This document shows positions 16,416 through 25,403 of a stretch of 64,000 nucleotides of DNA, in pieces. Under the pieces are notes generated by a model that was given only the letters and a program-made list of their open reading frames with translations, was not told where the DNA came from and ran no database searches. This stretch comes from an uncultured bacterium (GTDB taxonomy: Bacteria > Bacteroidota > Ignavibacteria > Kapaibacteriales > UBA4661), in assembly GCA_937899715.1 (NCBI GenBank), contig CALCNX010000029.1:1-64000 (forward strand), written 5' to 3'. Position 1 is the first letter of the stretch. Every line of letters starts with the position of its first letter. Both the position numbers and the translations under genes were made by a program.

Positions 16416-18521
16416 TTAATTCTTCACCGCATCCAGCAAAATCTCCGATACGTCGCGGACAGTTACGTCGTCCACTCTGCCTTTGTCCTTCACGCCATCG
16501 TTCATCATGGTCATGCAGAAAGGACAGTTCACGGCAATAGTATTTGCGCCTGTGGCAAGAAGTTCTTCGGTGCGCTCAATGTTCACGCGCTTGCCGTCGT
16601 GCTCCTCCATGAACATCCGCCCGCCGCCCGCGCCGCAGCAGAAGCCTTTATCTTTGCTGCGCCCCGGATTGATAACTTTTAAGCCTGGAACATCGGTGAG
16701 CGTGGCGCGTGGCGCGTCGTACTCTTTGTTGTAGCGCCCTAAGTAACAGGAATCGTGGTATGCCACCGTCGAGGCAGAAATATTTTTGCCCTCAATCTTC
16801 AGCTTCCCAGCTGCTGTGAGGTCTTGGATGAATTGCGTGTGGTGCAAAACCTCGTATTCGCCGCCGAACTGCGGATAGTCGTTTTTGAGTGTGTTCAGGC
16901 AGTGCGGGCAGGTTGTTACGATTTTTTTAACGTTGTAGCCGTTCATCGTTTCGACGTTCATTTTGACGAGCATATCAGCAAGGTACTCATTGCCGGAGCG
17001 CCGTGCCGGGTCGCCGGTGCATTTTTCTTCCGAACCCAAAATGCGATATTTTACGCCCGCAATATCCATCAGTTCTGCAAATGCCTTGGTAACACGCTTT
17101 GCGCGGTCGTCGTAGCTTCCGGCGCAGCCCACCCAGAAAAGAATGTCCATATCGGGGTCATCGGCAACGGTCTTGACGTTTGTGCCTTCCGTCCAATCAG
17201 CACGTTCCGAAGGCGAGAATGCCCACGGTGTGAAGCTGTTTTCCATGTTGCCGAAAGCAGGTTGGACTTCAGGTGGGAAGTTTGCTTCCATCAGTACGAG
17301 TGAGCGACGCATTTCCACAATCGCAGGTACGTGTTCAATCATTACCGGACATTCTTGCTGGCAAGCACCGCAGGTGGTGCACTGCCAGAGTGCTTCTACG
17401 GGAATATACTCGCCGATAAGTGGTTTCTGCCACGTTGCTTGTTCATCTGCCGTGAGGACTTTTTCAAAGACTGTCTGCCCCATATCGCCTGCTTCTTCGG
17501 GCTTTTTGCCTTTTGCCAGAAGCGCCGCAGATTCTTTCTCTTCGGGCGCACCGCCGTTTTTCGAGAACGCATCGAATTTCAGCATGAGCGGTGCTTTGTC
17601 CATCGTACGGTCGTGAATGGCAACGATAATCGCGCGTGGGTCAAGCACTTTTCCGGTTTGGTTCGCCGGGCAAACGCTGGTGCAGCGCCCGCAGTGCGTA
17701 CAAGTGTAACCGTCCAAGAGCGTCTTCCACGTAAAATCTTCGATGTCGGTCGCACCAAATTTCTCAGCGCCTTCTTCTTCAAAGTTAATCGGCTTCAGGC
17801 TGTTGGGGTACGATAAATTCCCGAAAAACGTGTTGGGAAGCGAGGAGAGGACGTGCAAGTGCTTGGAATAGGGCAAGTAGTTCATAAAGCCAAACACCAA
17901 GACCATATGAGACCAGAAGAACACTTCAAAAATGAGGTGTGCCGAGGATTGCGGGATAATGGTTGCAATCGCCGTAGCAAACGGACGCACCGCCCACGAA
18001 AAATCACCGCCAAGACTGATACGAGCAGAGTTTTGCAGCAAAATCGAAGTAACGATACTAAAAATAGTAACGAGAATAAGCCCCGCTTCGACTTTTTCGC
18101 CCTCCACCTGAAGACGCGGTACTTTCGTTACATAACGTCGCCAGAGCGCTGCCAGCGTGAGCAGCATAATCAAACCGCAAAAAACATCCACCAAAATAGT
18201 AATGGCGGAGTAGAGCGGTCCGAGAAAATTCAGCGACCAGCCTTCGTGCAAGCCTTCCAAAATGCCTTCGGAAGCAGAAGCAAGCAAAATTAAAAAGCCC
18301 CAGAACACGCCTGCATGAATGGGTCCGGCGACTTTATCACGCAGAATTTTACTTTGCCCGAAACCAACTTTAAGTAAAAGCCACAATCGTGCGGGGATAT
18401 TGTCCAGACGATTTTCAGGCTTGCCGAGCCGGAGATAGGAAATGAGTCGCCGGACGTTGAAGATGATGCCACCAAAAGCAACACACATCACGAGCAGAAA
18501 CACAATGTTCTTGATGCCCAT
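16416..18521 (-). CDS. Membrane-bound iron-sulfur oxidoreductase, HdrD/nitrate reductase gamma-like
   Basis: This is a redox protein that probably passes electrons between a soluble donor and the quinone pool. The 701 residues combine a five-helix NarI/HdrE-like membrane domain (about 1-240), two ferredoxin-type 4Fe-4S motifs (CTHCGRCTSVCP from Cys274 and CTTCGACQQECP from Cys381) and a C-terminal region with two CCG domains (WVGCAGS...CTGDPARRSG...CPHCLNTL, then HDSCYLGRYN...CCGAGGGRMF). This is the plan of fused HdrDE-like proteins often linked to ETF or fatty-acid oxidation. No etf gene is nearby, so the donor is unknown. A cupin gene lies 72 bases upstream on the same strand. Confidence 0.85.
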   Translation of the reverse strand: MGIKNIVFLLVMCVAFGGIIFNVRRLISYLRLGKPENRLDNIPARLWLLLKVGFGQSKILRDKVAGPIHAGVFWGFLILLASASEGILEGLHEGWSLNFLGPLYSAITILVDVFCGLIMLLTLAALWRRYVTKVPRLQVEGEKVEAGLILVTIFSIVTSILLQNSARISLGGDFSWAVRPFATAIATIIPQSSAHLIFEVFFWSHMVLVFGFMNYLPYSKHLHVLSSLPNTFFGNLSYPNSLKPINFEEEGAEKFGATDIEDFTWKTLLDGYTCTHCGRCTSVCPANQTGKVLDPRAIIVAIHDRTMDKAPLMLKFDAFSKNGGAPEEKESAALLAKGKKPEEAGDMGQTVFEKVLTADEQATWQKPLIGEYIPVEALWQCTTCGACQQECPVMIEHVPAIVEMRRSLVLMEANFPPEVQPAFGNMENSFTPWAFSPSERADWTEGTNVKTVADDPDMDILFWVGCAGSYDDRAKRVTKAFAELMDIAGVKYRILGSEEKCTGDPARRSGNEYLADMLVKMNVETMNGYNVKKIVTTCPHCLNTLKNDYPQFGGEYEVLHHTQFIQDLTAAGKLKIEGKNISASTVAYHDSCYLGRYNKEYDAPRATLTDVPGLKVINPGRSKDKGFCCGAGGGRMFMEEHDGKRVNIERTEELLATGANTIAVNCPFCMTMMNDGVKDKGRVDDVTVRDVSEILLDAVKN

Positions 18522-18593
18522 AGTTTGAACTCCTGATTTTGAGATAAAAAGTTATCAATTTATAGTTCTCTGATTTGAGAATAGCTGAGGCAA

Positions 18594-18953
18594 TTACTCG
18601 TCGCGATGAACAGTCTCCGGCGCAAAAGCAGGAAGGCACACGGCAATATATTCCGCGCCTTCGGTCGGTGTGCTGTACCGTACCCATTCGCCCGCATGGG
18701 TGATAATTGCCTGTCCGGCTTTGACAATAGTTGTGCCGGATGTGGATTCAACGTGAATTTCGCCCTTGAGGACAATGGTAAATTCCTCAAATTCCGGTGT
18801 TTGCCCCGGCTCCACCCAGCCCTGAGGTGATACCATGCGGGCGATACTTGTGGCGGTTGTTTTCGAGTTTACACGTCCGATGTATTCTTCGATACGTTTG
18901 GGTTTGCTGCCTGCTGCTTCAATAATGGAAGGCTGCGAGATGAGTGTTGGCAT
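18594..18953 (-). CDS. Cupin domain protein
   Basis: This small 119-residue single-domain cupin is of unknown role. The barrel is visible from about residue 40 to 105, with the motif 1-like stretch GQTPEFEEFTIVLKGEIHVE and the motif 2-like VKAGQAIITHAGEWVRYSTP. The usual metal-binding HxH of motif 1 is absent, so metal binding is doubtful. It is upstream of the iron-sulfur oxidoreductase on the same strand with 72 bases between, so they may share a transcript. Confidence 0.7.
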   Translation of the reverse strand: MPTLISQPSIIEAAGSKPKRIEEYIGRVNSKTTATSIARMVSPQGWVEPGQTPEFEEFTIVLKGEIHVESTSGTTIVKAGQAIITHAGEWVRYSTPTEGAEYIAVCLPAFAPETVHRDE

Positions 18954-19264
18954 GGCTTGCTTTGGTTAAAAGTGAAGGACGAATGTTTATACGTCAACAA
19001 TCTACGCAAACCGCATCGAAAATCCAATGCTGGAAGGAAAAAATCGTGGGAAAAGTGGGTGGTGGGAAATTTTTGGGGCGGGGACAGATGGTGCTGGAGG
19101 TGGTTTTCTTTTTGTGGGGTTGGTTGTTGTGGCGACGGGGTGGCTTTTTGAAAAGTCCGTTATTTGCCTGATGGTCTTTAGTTTACTACTTTTGTAGTGC
19201 CGCCCTAAGGTTCTGTCTAACGGTGCGGATATTACCGAATGCGGGGATTTTTAGTACAAAAGTT
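18954..19264. other. Intergenic region with G-rich strand and G-quadruplex-like run
   Basis: These 311 bases lie between the cupin gene and the IS element and hold no credible gene. The + strand from about 19030 to 19150 is strongly G-rich. At 19048-19083 five runs of three or four G are spaced by 1 to 8 bases, matching a loose G-quadruplex pattern. It could be part of the cupin promoter region or debris beside the IS. Confidence 0.45.
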
Positions 19265-20054
19265 GGTAGTGTTAAAAACGAGTTGAAGCAATTTCTTGGT
19301 GATAGAAAAAAGCGAACCATTTGAAGTGTACAGTGAGTATATACGCTCGCTTGGAAAAGGAAAGCGTTTTTTGGACGAAATGACTAATACGCTGGCGTAG
19401 GGTATTATTCAATCGCCCACTGTGATTGGTTTTCCCCGATTCTTTCCCAACAAGCCGATGCGTTTCTTCAGGCAAGCAATGATACTCTTGCCAAAAATCG
19501 CTGAAACTCAACCACCGTTGATAATCGTAGGAAAGTTTTTGCCAGAGAGCCTCGCAACGTTCCATATTTCCATCACTGAAAAAGAACGCAAGGATTTGCC
19601 GCGTCCGACGACAGTGAGCAATCCAAATACGAATGGGAAAGACTTTGACAGAGCAATGAAGGTAAAGATTTCATCTACTTCCAGAACATCATCGGACTGT
19701 GCCGGAAGAATCGTTGTCGTGAATGCTGGAAGGGCGGTCATTTTTTTTCGCCGGTGAAATATCGTTCCATGACTCACCTTGAAGATTCGTCCCATTGCAC
19801 GGTAGCTCAAAGGCTCAGTATTCGAGCGCTCAAGAGCGGCAAGAGATTCCGATGTAATCGGCGGCTTCGGGTCGAAGACTCTCGTAACGCCACAGTCTTT
19901 ACAGCGATAGCGTTATTTCCCTTGCGCTGTATGTCCATTCAGGATGATATTTGATGCTCTGGCAGCAATGGCAGTGACGTGGTTCGATGATTATAGATCT
20001 GGGATGAGTGAGAAAATCACAATTTACTTACATCAACTTACTTTTAACACCACC
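19265..20054 (-). mobile_element. Decayed IS1-family insertion sequence
   Basis: The 790-base element is bounded by imperfect 24-base inverted repeats. The inward sequence starts GGTAGTGTTAAAAACGAG at 19265 on the + strand and GGTGGTGTTAAAAGTAAG from 20054 on the minus strand, with a further TTGA shared. Size and terminal GGT fit IS1. The interior encodes a broken IS1-type transposase on the minus strand. The flanks (ACAAAAGTT left, TACGCCGCG right) show no target duplication, so the insertion is old or rearranged. Confidence 0.85.
19272..20018 (-). pseudogene. IS1-family transposase (InsA-InsB), multiply broken
   Basis: Pieces of one transposase can be read in successive frames. They are an N-terminal zinc-finger fragment (RHCHCCQS), then in another frame NIILNGHTAQGK, a stop codon, RYRCKDCGVTRVFDPKPP and LSYRAMGRIFKVSHGTIFHR, then VLEVDEIFTFIALSKS. 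After a further shift come PIRIWIAHCRRTRQILAFF, ALWQKLSYDYQRWLSFSDFW, EETHRLVGKES and LNNTLRQRISHFVQKTLSFS. These are InsA HTH and InsB catalytic-core sequences. At least two frameshifts and one stop make it non-functional; IS1's own programmed frameshift cannot explain all of them. Confidence 0.85.
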
Positions 20055-20056
20055 TA

Positions 20057-20179
20057 CGCCGCGAAGTTGCTCAATCGCTGATGAATAACTCCGAATATTC
20101 AATGGAGGCGATAGCCAAGCGGTGCGGCTTAAAAAGCGTCCGGCAATTACAGCGCATTCTTTTCGACCATGCTGCCTAG
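20057..20179 (+). pseudogene. Remnant of an AraC-type helix-turn-helix gene
   Basis: Directly beside the IS end, a 40-residue open stretch reads LMNNSEYSMEAIAKRCGLKS followed by VRQLQRILFD. This resembles one HTH unit of AraC-family regulators, where a first helix ending in IA..CG is followed by S..QLQR.F. A related word, AKLLNR, lies just upstream in another frame, suggesting a frameshift. No start codon or N-terminal domain is present. It is probably the tail of a regulator destroyed around the time the IS arrived. Confidence 0.4.
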
Positions 20180-20186
20180 CGACCGC

Positions 20187-21644
20187 TTATCGCAGCACTT
20201 GTAGGGGCTGAGTATGGGAAGATGTCGGCGTTTGCAAGCGCAGAAAATACGTGCCGTTCACCAATGACCAATCACTAATGGCAAATGACCATGAATGCTC
20301 GCTGGCATCAAGTTCCGCAACAAAAAACGAAGCGATTTCGCATCCAAGTACATTATAGAGTTTGAGCGTTACTCGCTCCGGCTTTGTAAGTGTGAACTGT
20401 ATACGAACATCTCCTGAAGCAGGGTTCGGCGACACGCGCAAGCCTTTATCGTTCGTGCCGCCGCCTTTATCGTTGGAAACGCCTGTCATTCCTTGCGTTG
20501 TGAGACTTCGCGTTTCCGACCATGCACTTGCACCCGTATTGTTTTTCGAGCGTACACGCCAGTAGTACGTTGTTCCCATAGCCAAGCCGCTTATTTGCTT
20601 GCTTGTCAGGTTAGCTGAAATAAGCGAATCCCGCAAAAACGTTGTGGTGAAGCCGGAACTAGACGATATGTGTACGTCGTAGAGCGATGCTGTTGAATTG
20701 GTTGACCATTGCAGATTGGTCGTAAGCGGCATATTAGCTGCTTTATCGGCGGGAAGACGTAAGGCGGGCGGTGTAGGTGTTGTGGTTAAATCCAGAAACC
20801 ACTGCACAGCGGATGCCTGATAGCCGATGCTTGTGTGATACCCACCGTGCAATCCATTGGGGTCGGTGATGCGTCGCACTACCTGACTGCCATTGACCTT
20901 CATCAAGCTGTCGGCGTAGCTCATTTGGTCGCACATTGTCGTTCCCCATTCCTCGTCTTTCAAGCCGCAGTACATAAAATAACTTGTTCCGAGAAAAGCA
21001 TTTTTGCCATATACACCCGCCAATGCTTGTGCTAAAAGCGGCTTGGGAACGCCCGGCGGTAGGGGGATGCCACCTGAATGTGAAATAGAAAGCGCAAAGT
21101 AATTCGTTTTTTTATACCTGTCCAAAAACATAATGGCGTAGCTAATAGCAGAGCCTCGACTCAAACCTTCATAGCCCACCTTGTTTAATTCCGAGCCGTA
21201 CTTTGCCTGCATATGTTTCAGCGTGGTATCTATAAGGCGATAGATTTTTTCTTCTTCCAAGTAGGTTCCATCTGCTGATGGCGTTGCACCTTGTACCCAC
21301 CATTGTATGCCAATGACGGCGTAATTATTTGCCAGTCCGTTTGCGATTTCATCTTTCATTTCGTCGTAAGCAGCACCTTTTGTGCCGTGCATACTGACCA
21401 TCACCCGCTTTACGGCTTGCGTGGAATAATTAGGTGGAACCCACACACACGCAAAACTTGTGTCTGCCGTGAAGTTAATCACCTTTGCGCCCGCTTGGAG
21501 CAAGGTTTGGTAGGACTTATCGTGTCCGGAGATTTTGTAAATGTTCAGATAATCGGTTGTCGTTTCGGGCAAGATTTGTGCCCAAAGGTGACTATATGCC
21601 AGCAGGAGTGCGGCACAAAATAACAATGTATAGCGTGATTTCAT
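20187..21644 (-). CDS. Secreted alpha/beta-hydrolase (esterase-like) with fibronectin-like and T9SS sorting domains
   Basis: The ATG at 21644 is preceded by GAGGTG and starts a signal peptide ending LLLAYSHLWAQ. The frame is open further up to 21710, but those residues are not signal-like. The 485 residues hold a hydrolase domain (about 25-290) with the nucleophile elbow GLSRG (GxSxG), a beta-sandwich segment (about 295-385, ending TYYWRVRSKNNTGASAWSE) and a type A T9SS sorting domain (VSPNPASGDVRIQFTL...TQPLQVLR). It is a full-length paralogue of the gene at 61917, 40 kb away. This copy ends CAA GTG CTG CGA TAA and overlaps no next gene. The substrate is unknown. Confidence 0.78.
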   Translation of the reverse strand: MKSRYTLLFCAALLLAYSHLWAQILPETTTDYLNIYKISGHDKSYQTLLQAGAKVINFTADTSFACVWVPPNYSTQAVKRVMVSMHGTKGAAYDEMKDEIANGLANNYAVIGIQWWVQGATPSADGTYLEEEKIYRLIDTTLKHMQAKYGSELNKVGYEGLSRGSAISYAIMFLDRYKKTNYFALSISHSGGIPLPPGVPKPLLAQALAGVYGKNAFLGTSYFMYCGLKDEEWGTTMCDQMSYADSLMKVNGSQVVRRITDPNGLHGGYHTSIGYQASAVQWFLDLTTTPTPPALRLPADKAANMPLTTNLQWSTNSTASLYDVHISSSSGFTTTFLRDSLISANLTSKQISGLAMGTTYYWRVRSKNNTGASAWSETRSLTTQGMTGVSNDKGGGTNDKGLRVSPNPASGDVRIQFTLTKPERVTLKLYNVLGCEIASFFVAELDASEHSWSFAISDWSLVNGTYFLRLQTPTSSHTQPLQVLR

Positions 21645-21824
21645 CGGAACACCTCGTTGGGGGTTGGTATGAAAAAAGAGCAGAAATTTGGTTCTAAGAG
21701 GCAACTTCATTAAGTTATGTGTAAGTTATTATTTTTGAATATGAAAAAAAACTTCTTTTGGAACTCATGCACAGTATTCGTGCTTCGATAGACTTTCTGC
21801 ACCGCCACCGTAGGAGCGAGCGCG

Positions 21825-21844
21825 GTTGACGCGGAAGCGTCAAC
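21825..21844. promoter_or_regulatory. Short perfect hairpin upstream of alcohol dehydrogenase
   Basis: GTTGACGC and GCGTCAAC pair around GGAA, about 75 bases before the dehydrogenase start. There is no T tract, so it is not a standard terminator. It could be an operator or part of the 5' leader. Confidence 0.3.
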
Positions 21845-21918
21845 TACCGTTTGGTGTTTATATAAAACAGCAACCAAGTAACTTTATTATTTACGGAATT
21901 ATTTACGGAGCAGAAAAT

Positions 21919-22977
21919 ATGAGCGGAACAAAACAAGCAAAAGCATTCGGTACTCATGCTGCCGACAAGCCACTTGAAGCGCTTGACATCAGGCGTAGAA
22001 ATGCTATGCCGCACGATGTAGAAATTGAAATTCTGTACTGCGGTGTTTGCCATTCGGATTTGCATCAAGCACGCAACGACTGGCACGGGACAACGTACCC
22101 ATGCGTCCCGGGTCACGAAATTGTCGGTAAAGTCACGGCTGTAGGAGCGCACGTTACAAAATTCAAGGCGGGCGACCTTGCCGCCATCGGCTGCATGGTT
22201 GATTCTTGTCGAGAATGTGAGCAGTGCAAAAACGATTTGGAGCAGTTTTGCGATGCTTCCCCGACTTACACATACAACAGTCCCGATAAACATTTGGGCG
22301 GACGGACATACGGCGGTTATTCGGAGCATATTGTCGTGGATGAGCATTTCGTACTCCGTGTGCCGAGCAATCTTGATCTCGCAGCCACCGCACCGTTGCT
22401 ATGTGCCGGCATTACGACGTATTCTCCCTTAAAGCATTGGAAAGTTGGTGCGGGGTCGAGAGTAGGTGTAGTTGGCATTGGCGGATTGGGACATATGGCT
22501 GTCAAATTAGCCAAAGCAATGGGCGCGTACGTGGTGGCATTCACGACATCGGCTTCCAAAATGGAAGAAGCGAAACGTCTGGGTGCTGATGAAGCTGTTG
22601 TTTCCACCGACAAAGAAGCAATGTCGAAGCACGGAAAAAGTTTGCACGTGATAGTGGATACTGTTGCTGCCGCTCACGATGTCAATATGTATCTCAGTTT
22701 ATTGAAATTGGATGGTGCGCTAGTCTTGGTCGGCTTGCCCGACAGTGCGCTGCCCGTGCAACCGTTCAATATTGTTTCAAATCGACGAATCTTCACCGGT
22801 TCTTCCATTGGCGGTATCGCCGAAACGCAGGAAATGCTGGACTTCTGCTCTAAGCACAATATCGTTGCTGACATTGAACTCATCGACATTCAGCACATCA
22901 ATGAAGGATACGAACGTATGCTGAAAGGTGATGTTCGGTATCGTTTTGTTATAGATATGGCATCGCTGAAGAAGTGA
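21919..22977 (+). CDS. Zinc-dependent NAD(P) alcohol dehydrogenase, cinnamyl-alcohol/YahK type
   Basis: This enzyme would reversibly convert alcohols and aldehydes with NAD(P). The ATG at 21919 follows a GGAG site and gives 352 residues, the usual family size; the upstream in-frame ATG at 21826 adds a non-homologous 31 residues. The catalytic zinc motifs CGVCHSDLH and GHEIVG are present, as are the four structural-zinc cysteines (CRECEQCKNDLEQFC) and a Rossmann VGIGGLGHMAVKLAKAMG. It stands alone, convergent with the LptF/G-type gene. Natural substrate unknown; broad aldehyde reduction is typical. Confidence 0.92.
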   Translation: MSGTKQAKAFGTHAADKPLEALDIRRRNAMPHDVEIEILYCGVCHSDLHQARNDWHGTTYPCVPGHEIVGKVTAVGAHVTKFKAGDLAAIGCMVDSCRECEQCKNDLEQFCDASPTYTYNSPDKHLGGRTYGGYSEHIVVDEHFVLRVPSNLDLAATAPLLCAGITTYSPLKHWKVGAGSRVGVVGIGGLGHMAVKLAKAMGAYVVAFTTSASKMEEAKRLGADEAVVSTDKEAMSKHGKSLHVIVDTVAAAHDVNMYLSLLKLDGALVLVGLPDSALPVQPFNIVSNRRIFTGSSIGGIAETQEMLDFCSKHNIVADIELIDIQHINEGYERMLKGDVRYRFVIDMASLKK

Positions 22978-23013
22978 AATCATGTTGACTGTTTGGATTT
23001 TGCCTTTGATTCC

Positions 23014-24117
23014 TCACGTGCGAACACGGAGCAAATTCACACAGCCGCCCACCAAAAATAGAATATGCGGGGCAGAGGCCGCCAGTGCGGGATGCACGTC
23101 GCCCGCCAAGCCAAGCGTCTGCCCAATGCGGATACACGCCACGTAGAGAAACGCAATCACCATCGCGGAGCTAATCTCCAGCGCCAAACCCGCTTTGCGC
23201 TGCCCGCCGGAGAAGGGTATGCCGAATAACATCACAATAAAATTGGCAAATGGCAGCGCATATTCGCCCCAGTACGCGATTCGCTGTTGGCGCACGTCCT
23301 TGCCACCACGCTCAGAGGCATCAATATATTCCTTGAGTTCGGGGAAGGTCAATTCATTGGTGTTGCGCTGAAACTGCATCAGCATTTTAGGAGTGGTGTT
23401 GATGGCGAGAGTCATTGTGGGAAGGATGCTCGTAACGGGTCGCACCTGAAAGTCCATCTGGAAGCGGTGTTCAAAAGCATTCGTGAGTTGCCACACATTT
23501 TTCACGGAATCAAATGTAAAATTTGCGGCATCCACACGGCGAAGAATACGCGGCACTTGCTCAGATGAGTATTCTTCCATCGTTAGCCCTGTGCCATTTT
23601 TCGCTTGGTCATCGTAATAGCGAATAACCAGATTGCGTGTGGGCGTGTCGCGCACATACACGTTGTAGAGCGAAGTCTCCACGCGCCCTTTACCCAAATA
23701 CTTGCGCTCAAAATCAGATTTGAAGCGGTTTGCCTTTGGCACAACCCAGCCATCGAAGTAAAATTGCCCTGCGGAAATGGACATTCCAAACAGTAAAAGC
23801 GGGAGCATAATTCGGTACAGGCTCATGCTTCCTGCTTTCATCGCGGTTAGCTCGTTCTGAGTAGAAAAGCGTCCCATCGTAAAAAGGCTCGAAAGCAGCA
23901 TGGCTATTGGCGTGATGAGCTTGACAATTTCCGGCAGATAATTCAGATAAAAAAGTGCAATAACTTTCGGCGGTGTTTTTCTGTCCAAAAAATTATCCAG
24001 ATTTTCCAGCAAATGCACTACCACAAATAGCACACACAGCCCCAAAATGCTAAAGAGCACCGTAGAGACGAGATGACGAAGAATGTATAGGTCGAGTTTT
24101 TTGATAATCCTACTCAT
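23014..24117 (-). CDS. LptF/LptG family lipopolysaccharide export permease
   Basis: This is an inner-membrane component of the Lpt machine that extracts lipopolysaccharide and passes it to LptC/LptA. The 367 residues have the YjgP/YjgQ plan: about three helices at each end and a periplasmic beta-jellyroll between (roughly 130-270). Family features include the N-terminal LDLYILRHLVSTVLFSILGL, the NELTAMKAGSMSLYRI segment that contacts LptB, and the C-terminal LPFANFIVMLFGIPFSGG. F and G cannot be told apart from sequence alone. It is divergent from queA. Confidence 0.88.
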   Translation of the reverse strand: MSRIIKKLDLYILRHLVSTVLFSILGLCVLFVVVHLLENLDNFLDRKTPPKVIALFYLNYLPEIVKLITPIAMLLSSLFTMGRFSTQNELTAMKAGSMSLYRIMLPLLLFGMSISAGQFYFDGWVVPKANRFKSDFERKYLGKGRVETSLYNVYVRDTPTRNLVIRYYDDQAKNGTGLTMEEYSSEQVPRILRRVDAANFTFDSVKNVWQLTNAFEHRFQMDFQVRPVTSILPTMTLAINTTPKMLMQFQRNTNELTFPELKEYIDASERGGKDVRQQRIAYWGEYALPFANFIVMLFGIPFSGGQRKAGLALEISSAMVIAFLYVACIRIGQTLGLAGDVHPALAASAPHILFLVGGCVNLLRVRT

Positions 24118-24254
24118 GTGGTAAATTTACAAAAAACACGGTCAATCCTGAAAAAAGAGTTGCGCACCCCTATCGGAATATCGTATATTCGGCTTCAACG
24201 AAACATTCCATATTTTTTGACCGCTCAAGCCCACTTTACGGGAAGGATTCGCAG

Positions 24255-25292
24255 ATGAAACTATCCGAATTTAACTACACCATCCCAAAAAAACTGATTG
24301 CTAAATATCCCGCTGACCCGCGCGATTCGTCGTACATGATGGTTTTAGACCGCAAGACAGGCGAGATGGAAGACAAAACCTTCTCCAACATTCTTGATTA
24401 TTTCCAAAAAGGAGATTGTCTCGTCATCAACGATACCAAAGTCTTTCCAGCACGACTTTTTGGAAAAAAAGAGAAAACCAATGCAAAAATTGAGGTGCTG
24501 CTTTTGCGTGAACTCAAGGCAGAAGACCGCATTTGGGACGTAATTGTTGACCCCGCCCGCAAAGTACGCATTGGCAATAAAATCTACTTCGACGAGAACA
24601 AACTCTACTGCGAAATCATTGACAACACCACCTCGCGTGGACGCACTGTCCGCTTCAATAACGTCGGCGATATTTACCGCATCATAGACCGCATCGGTCA
24701 GATGCCGCTTCCCGACTACATCAAGCGCGACCCCACCGAACTGGACAAAGAAACCTACCAAACCGTCTTTGCGGACAAAATCGGCTCGGTGGCAGTACCG
24801 TCAGCGGGTTTACACTTCACAAAACCACTTATCAAAAAATTGGAAGAAAAAGGTGTGAACATTGCCCGCATCACGCTGCACATCGGCTACAGCGTTTTTG
24901 ACCCTGTGGACGTGGAAGATTTGACCAAACACAAGATGCACTCGGAGTATTTCGAGATAAACAAAGAAGCAGTTGAGATTATTAACAAAGCGCTAAAGGG
25001 CAAAAAACAAGTCGTCGCCGCAGGTTCAAGCGTCGCACGGGCGCTAGAATCCAGTGTTTTGACGACCAATGCTATCAAAATCAATAAAGGCTGGACGGAC
25101 AAGTTTATTTACCCGCCCTACGAATTCAAAATTGTGAGCCGCCTTATCACCAATTTTCATCCGCCGAAGTCAACGCTGATGCTCCTTTCCGCCGCTTTTG
25201 CCGGAAAAGATGAACTGATGAAGGCATACAAAAAAGCGATGAAACAAGAAGCACGGTTCTTTTCCTACGGTGATTCCCTCTTTGTGATTTAA
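24255..25292 (+). CDS. queA: S-adenosylmethionine:tRNA ribosyltransferase-isomerase
   Basis: QueA transfers the ribosyl part of S-adenosylmethionine to 7-aminomethyl-7-deazaguanine in tRNA, the step to epoxyqueuosine. The 345-residue protein matches the family from end to end: LSEFNYTIPKKLIAKYPADPRDSS at the start, VINDTKVFPARLFG, RIGQMPLPDYIKR, SVAVPSAGLHFT, and ITNFHPPKSTLMLLSAAFAG. The length is normal (about 345-350). It is followed by a terminator, so it is probably monocistronic. Confidence 0.96.
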   Translation: MKLSEFNYTIPKKLIAKYPADPRDSSYMMVLDRKTGEMEDKTFSNILDYFQKGDCLVINDTKVFPARLFGKKEKTNAKIEVLLLRELKAEDRIWDVIVDPARKVRIGNKIYFDENKLYCEIIDNTTSRGRTVRFNNVGDIYRIIDRIGQMPLPDYIKRDPTELDKETYQTVFADKIGSVAVPSAGLHFTKPLIKKLEEKGVNIARITLHIGYSVFDPVDVEDLTKHKMHSEYFEINKEAVEIINKALKGKKQVVAAGSSVARALESSVLTTNAIKINKGWTDKFIYPPYEFKIVSRLITNFHPPKSTLMLLSAAFAGKDELMKAYKKAMKQEARFFSYGDSLFVI

Positions 25293-25323
25293 CACCGTTT
25301 CAGAATCTGCATGACCAATTCAC

Positions 25324-25374
25324 AGCCTCTTGCTCTGCGAGCCTTTGCTCAGTAAAGCGAGAGGCTTCTTTTTG
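25324..25374 (+). terminator. Terminator after queA
   Basis: Eleven-base arms (AGCCTCTTGCT at 25324-25334; AGCGAGAGGCT at 25356-25366) pair with one G-T wobble across a 21-base loop, followed by TCTTTTTG. Confidence 0.72.
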
Positions 25375-25403
25375 ACAAAGAAAACACTTGCCCAACGCAC
25401 GCC

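Noticed and set aside
16143..16682. 179-residue + strand frame after the sigma-linked gene
   Set aside because: It runs through a terminator and the structured element and is then antisense to the iron-sulfur oxidoreductase.
18944..19171. 75-residue + strand frame in the G-rich gap
   Set aside because: It consists mainly of Gly, Trp and Arg forced by the G-rich strand and has no ribosome site or similarity to known proteins.
22163..22393. Minus-strand frame with cysteines inside the alcohol dehydrogenase
   Set aside because: Its cysteines mirror the zinc-binding region codons of the sense gene; it is a shadow frame.
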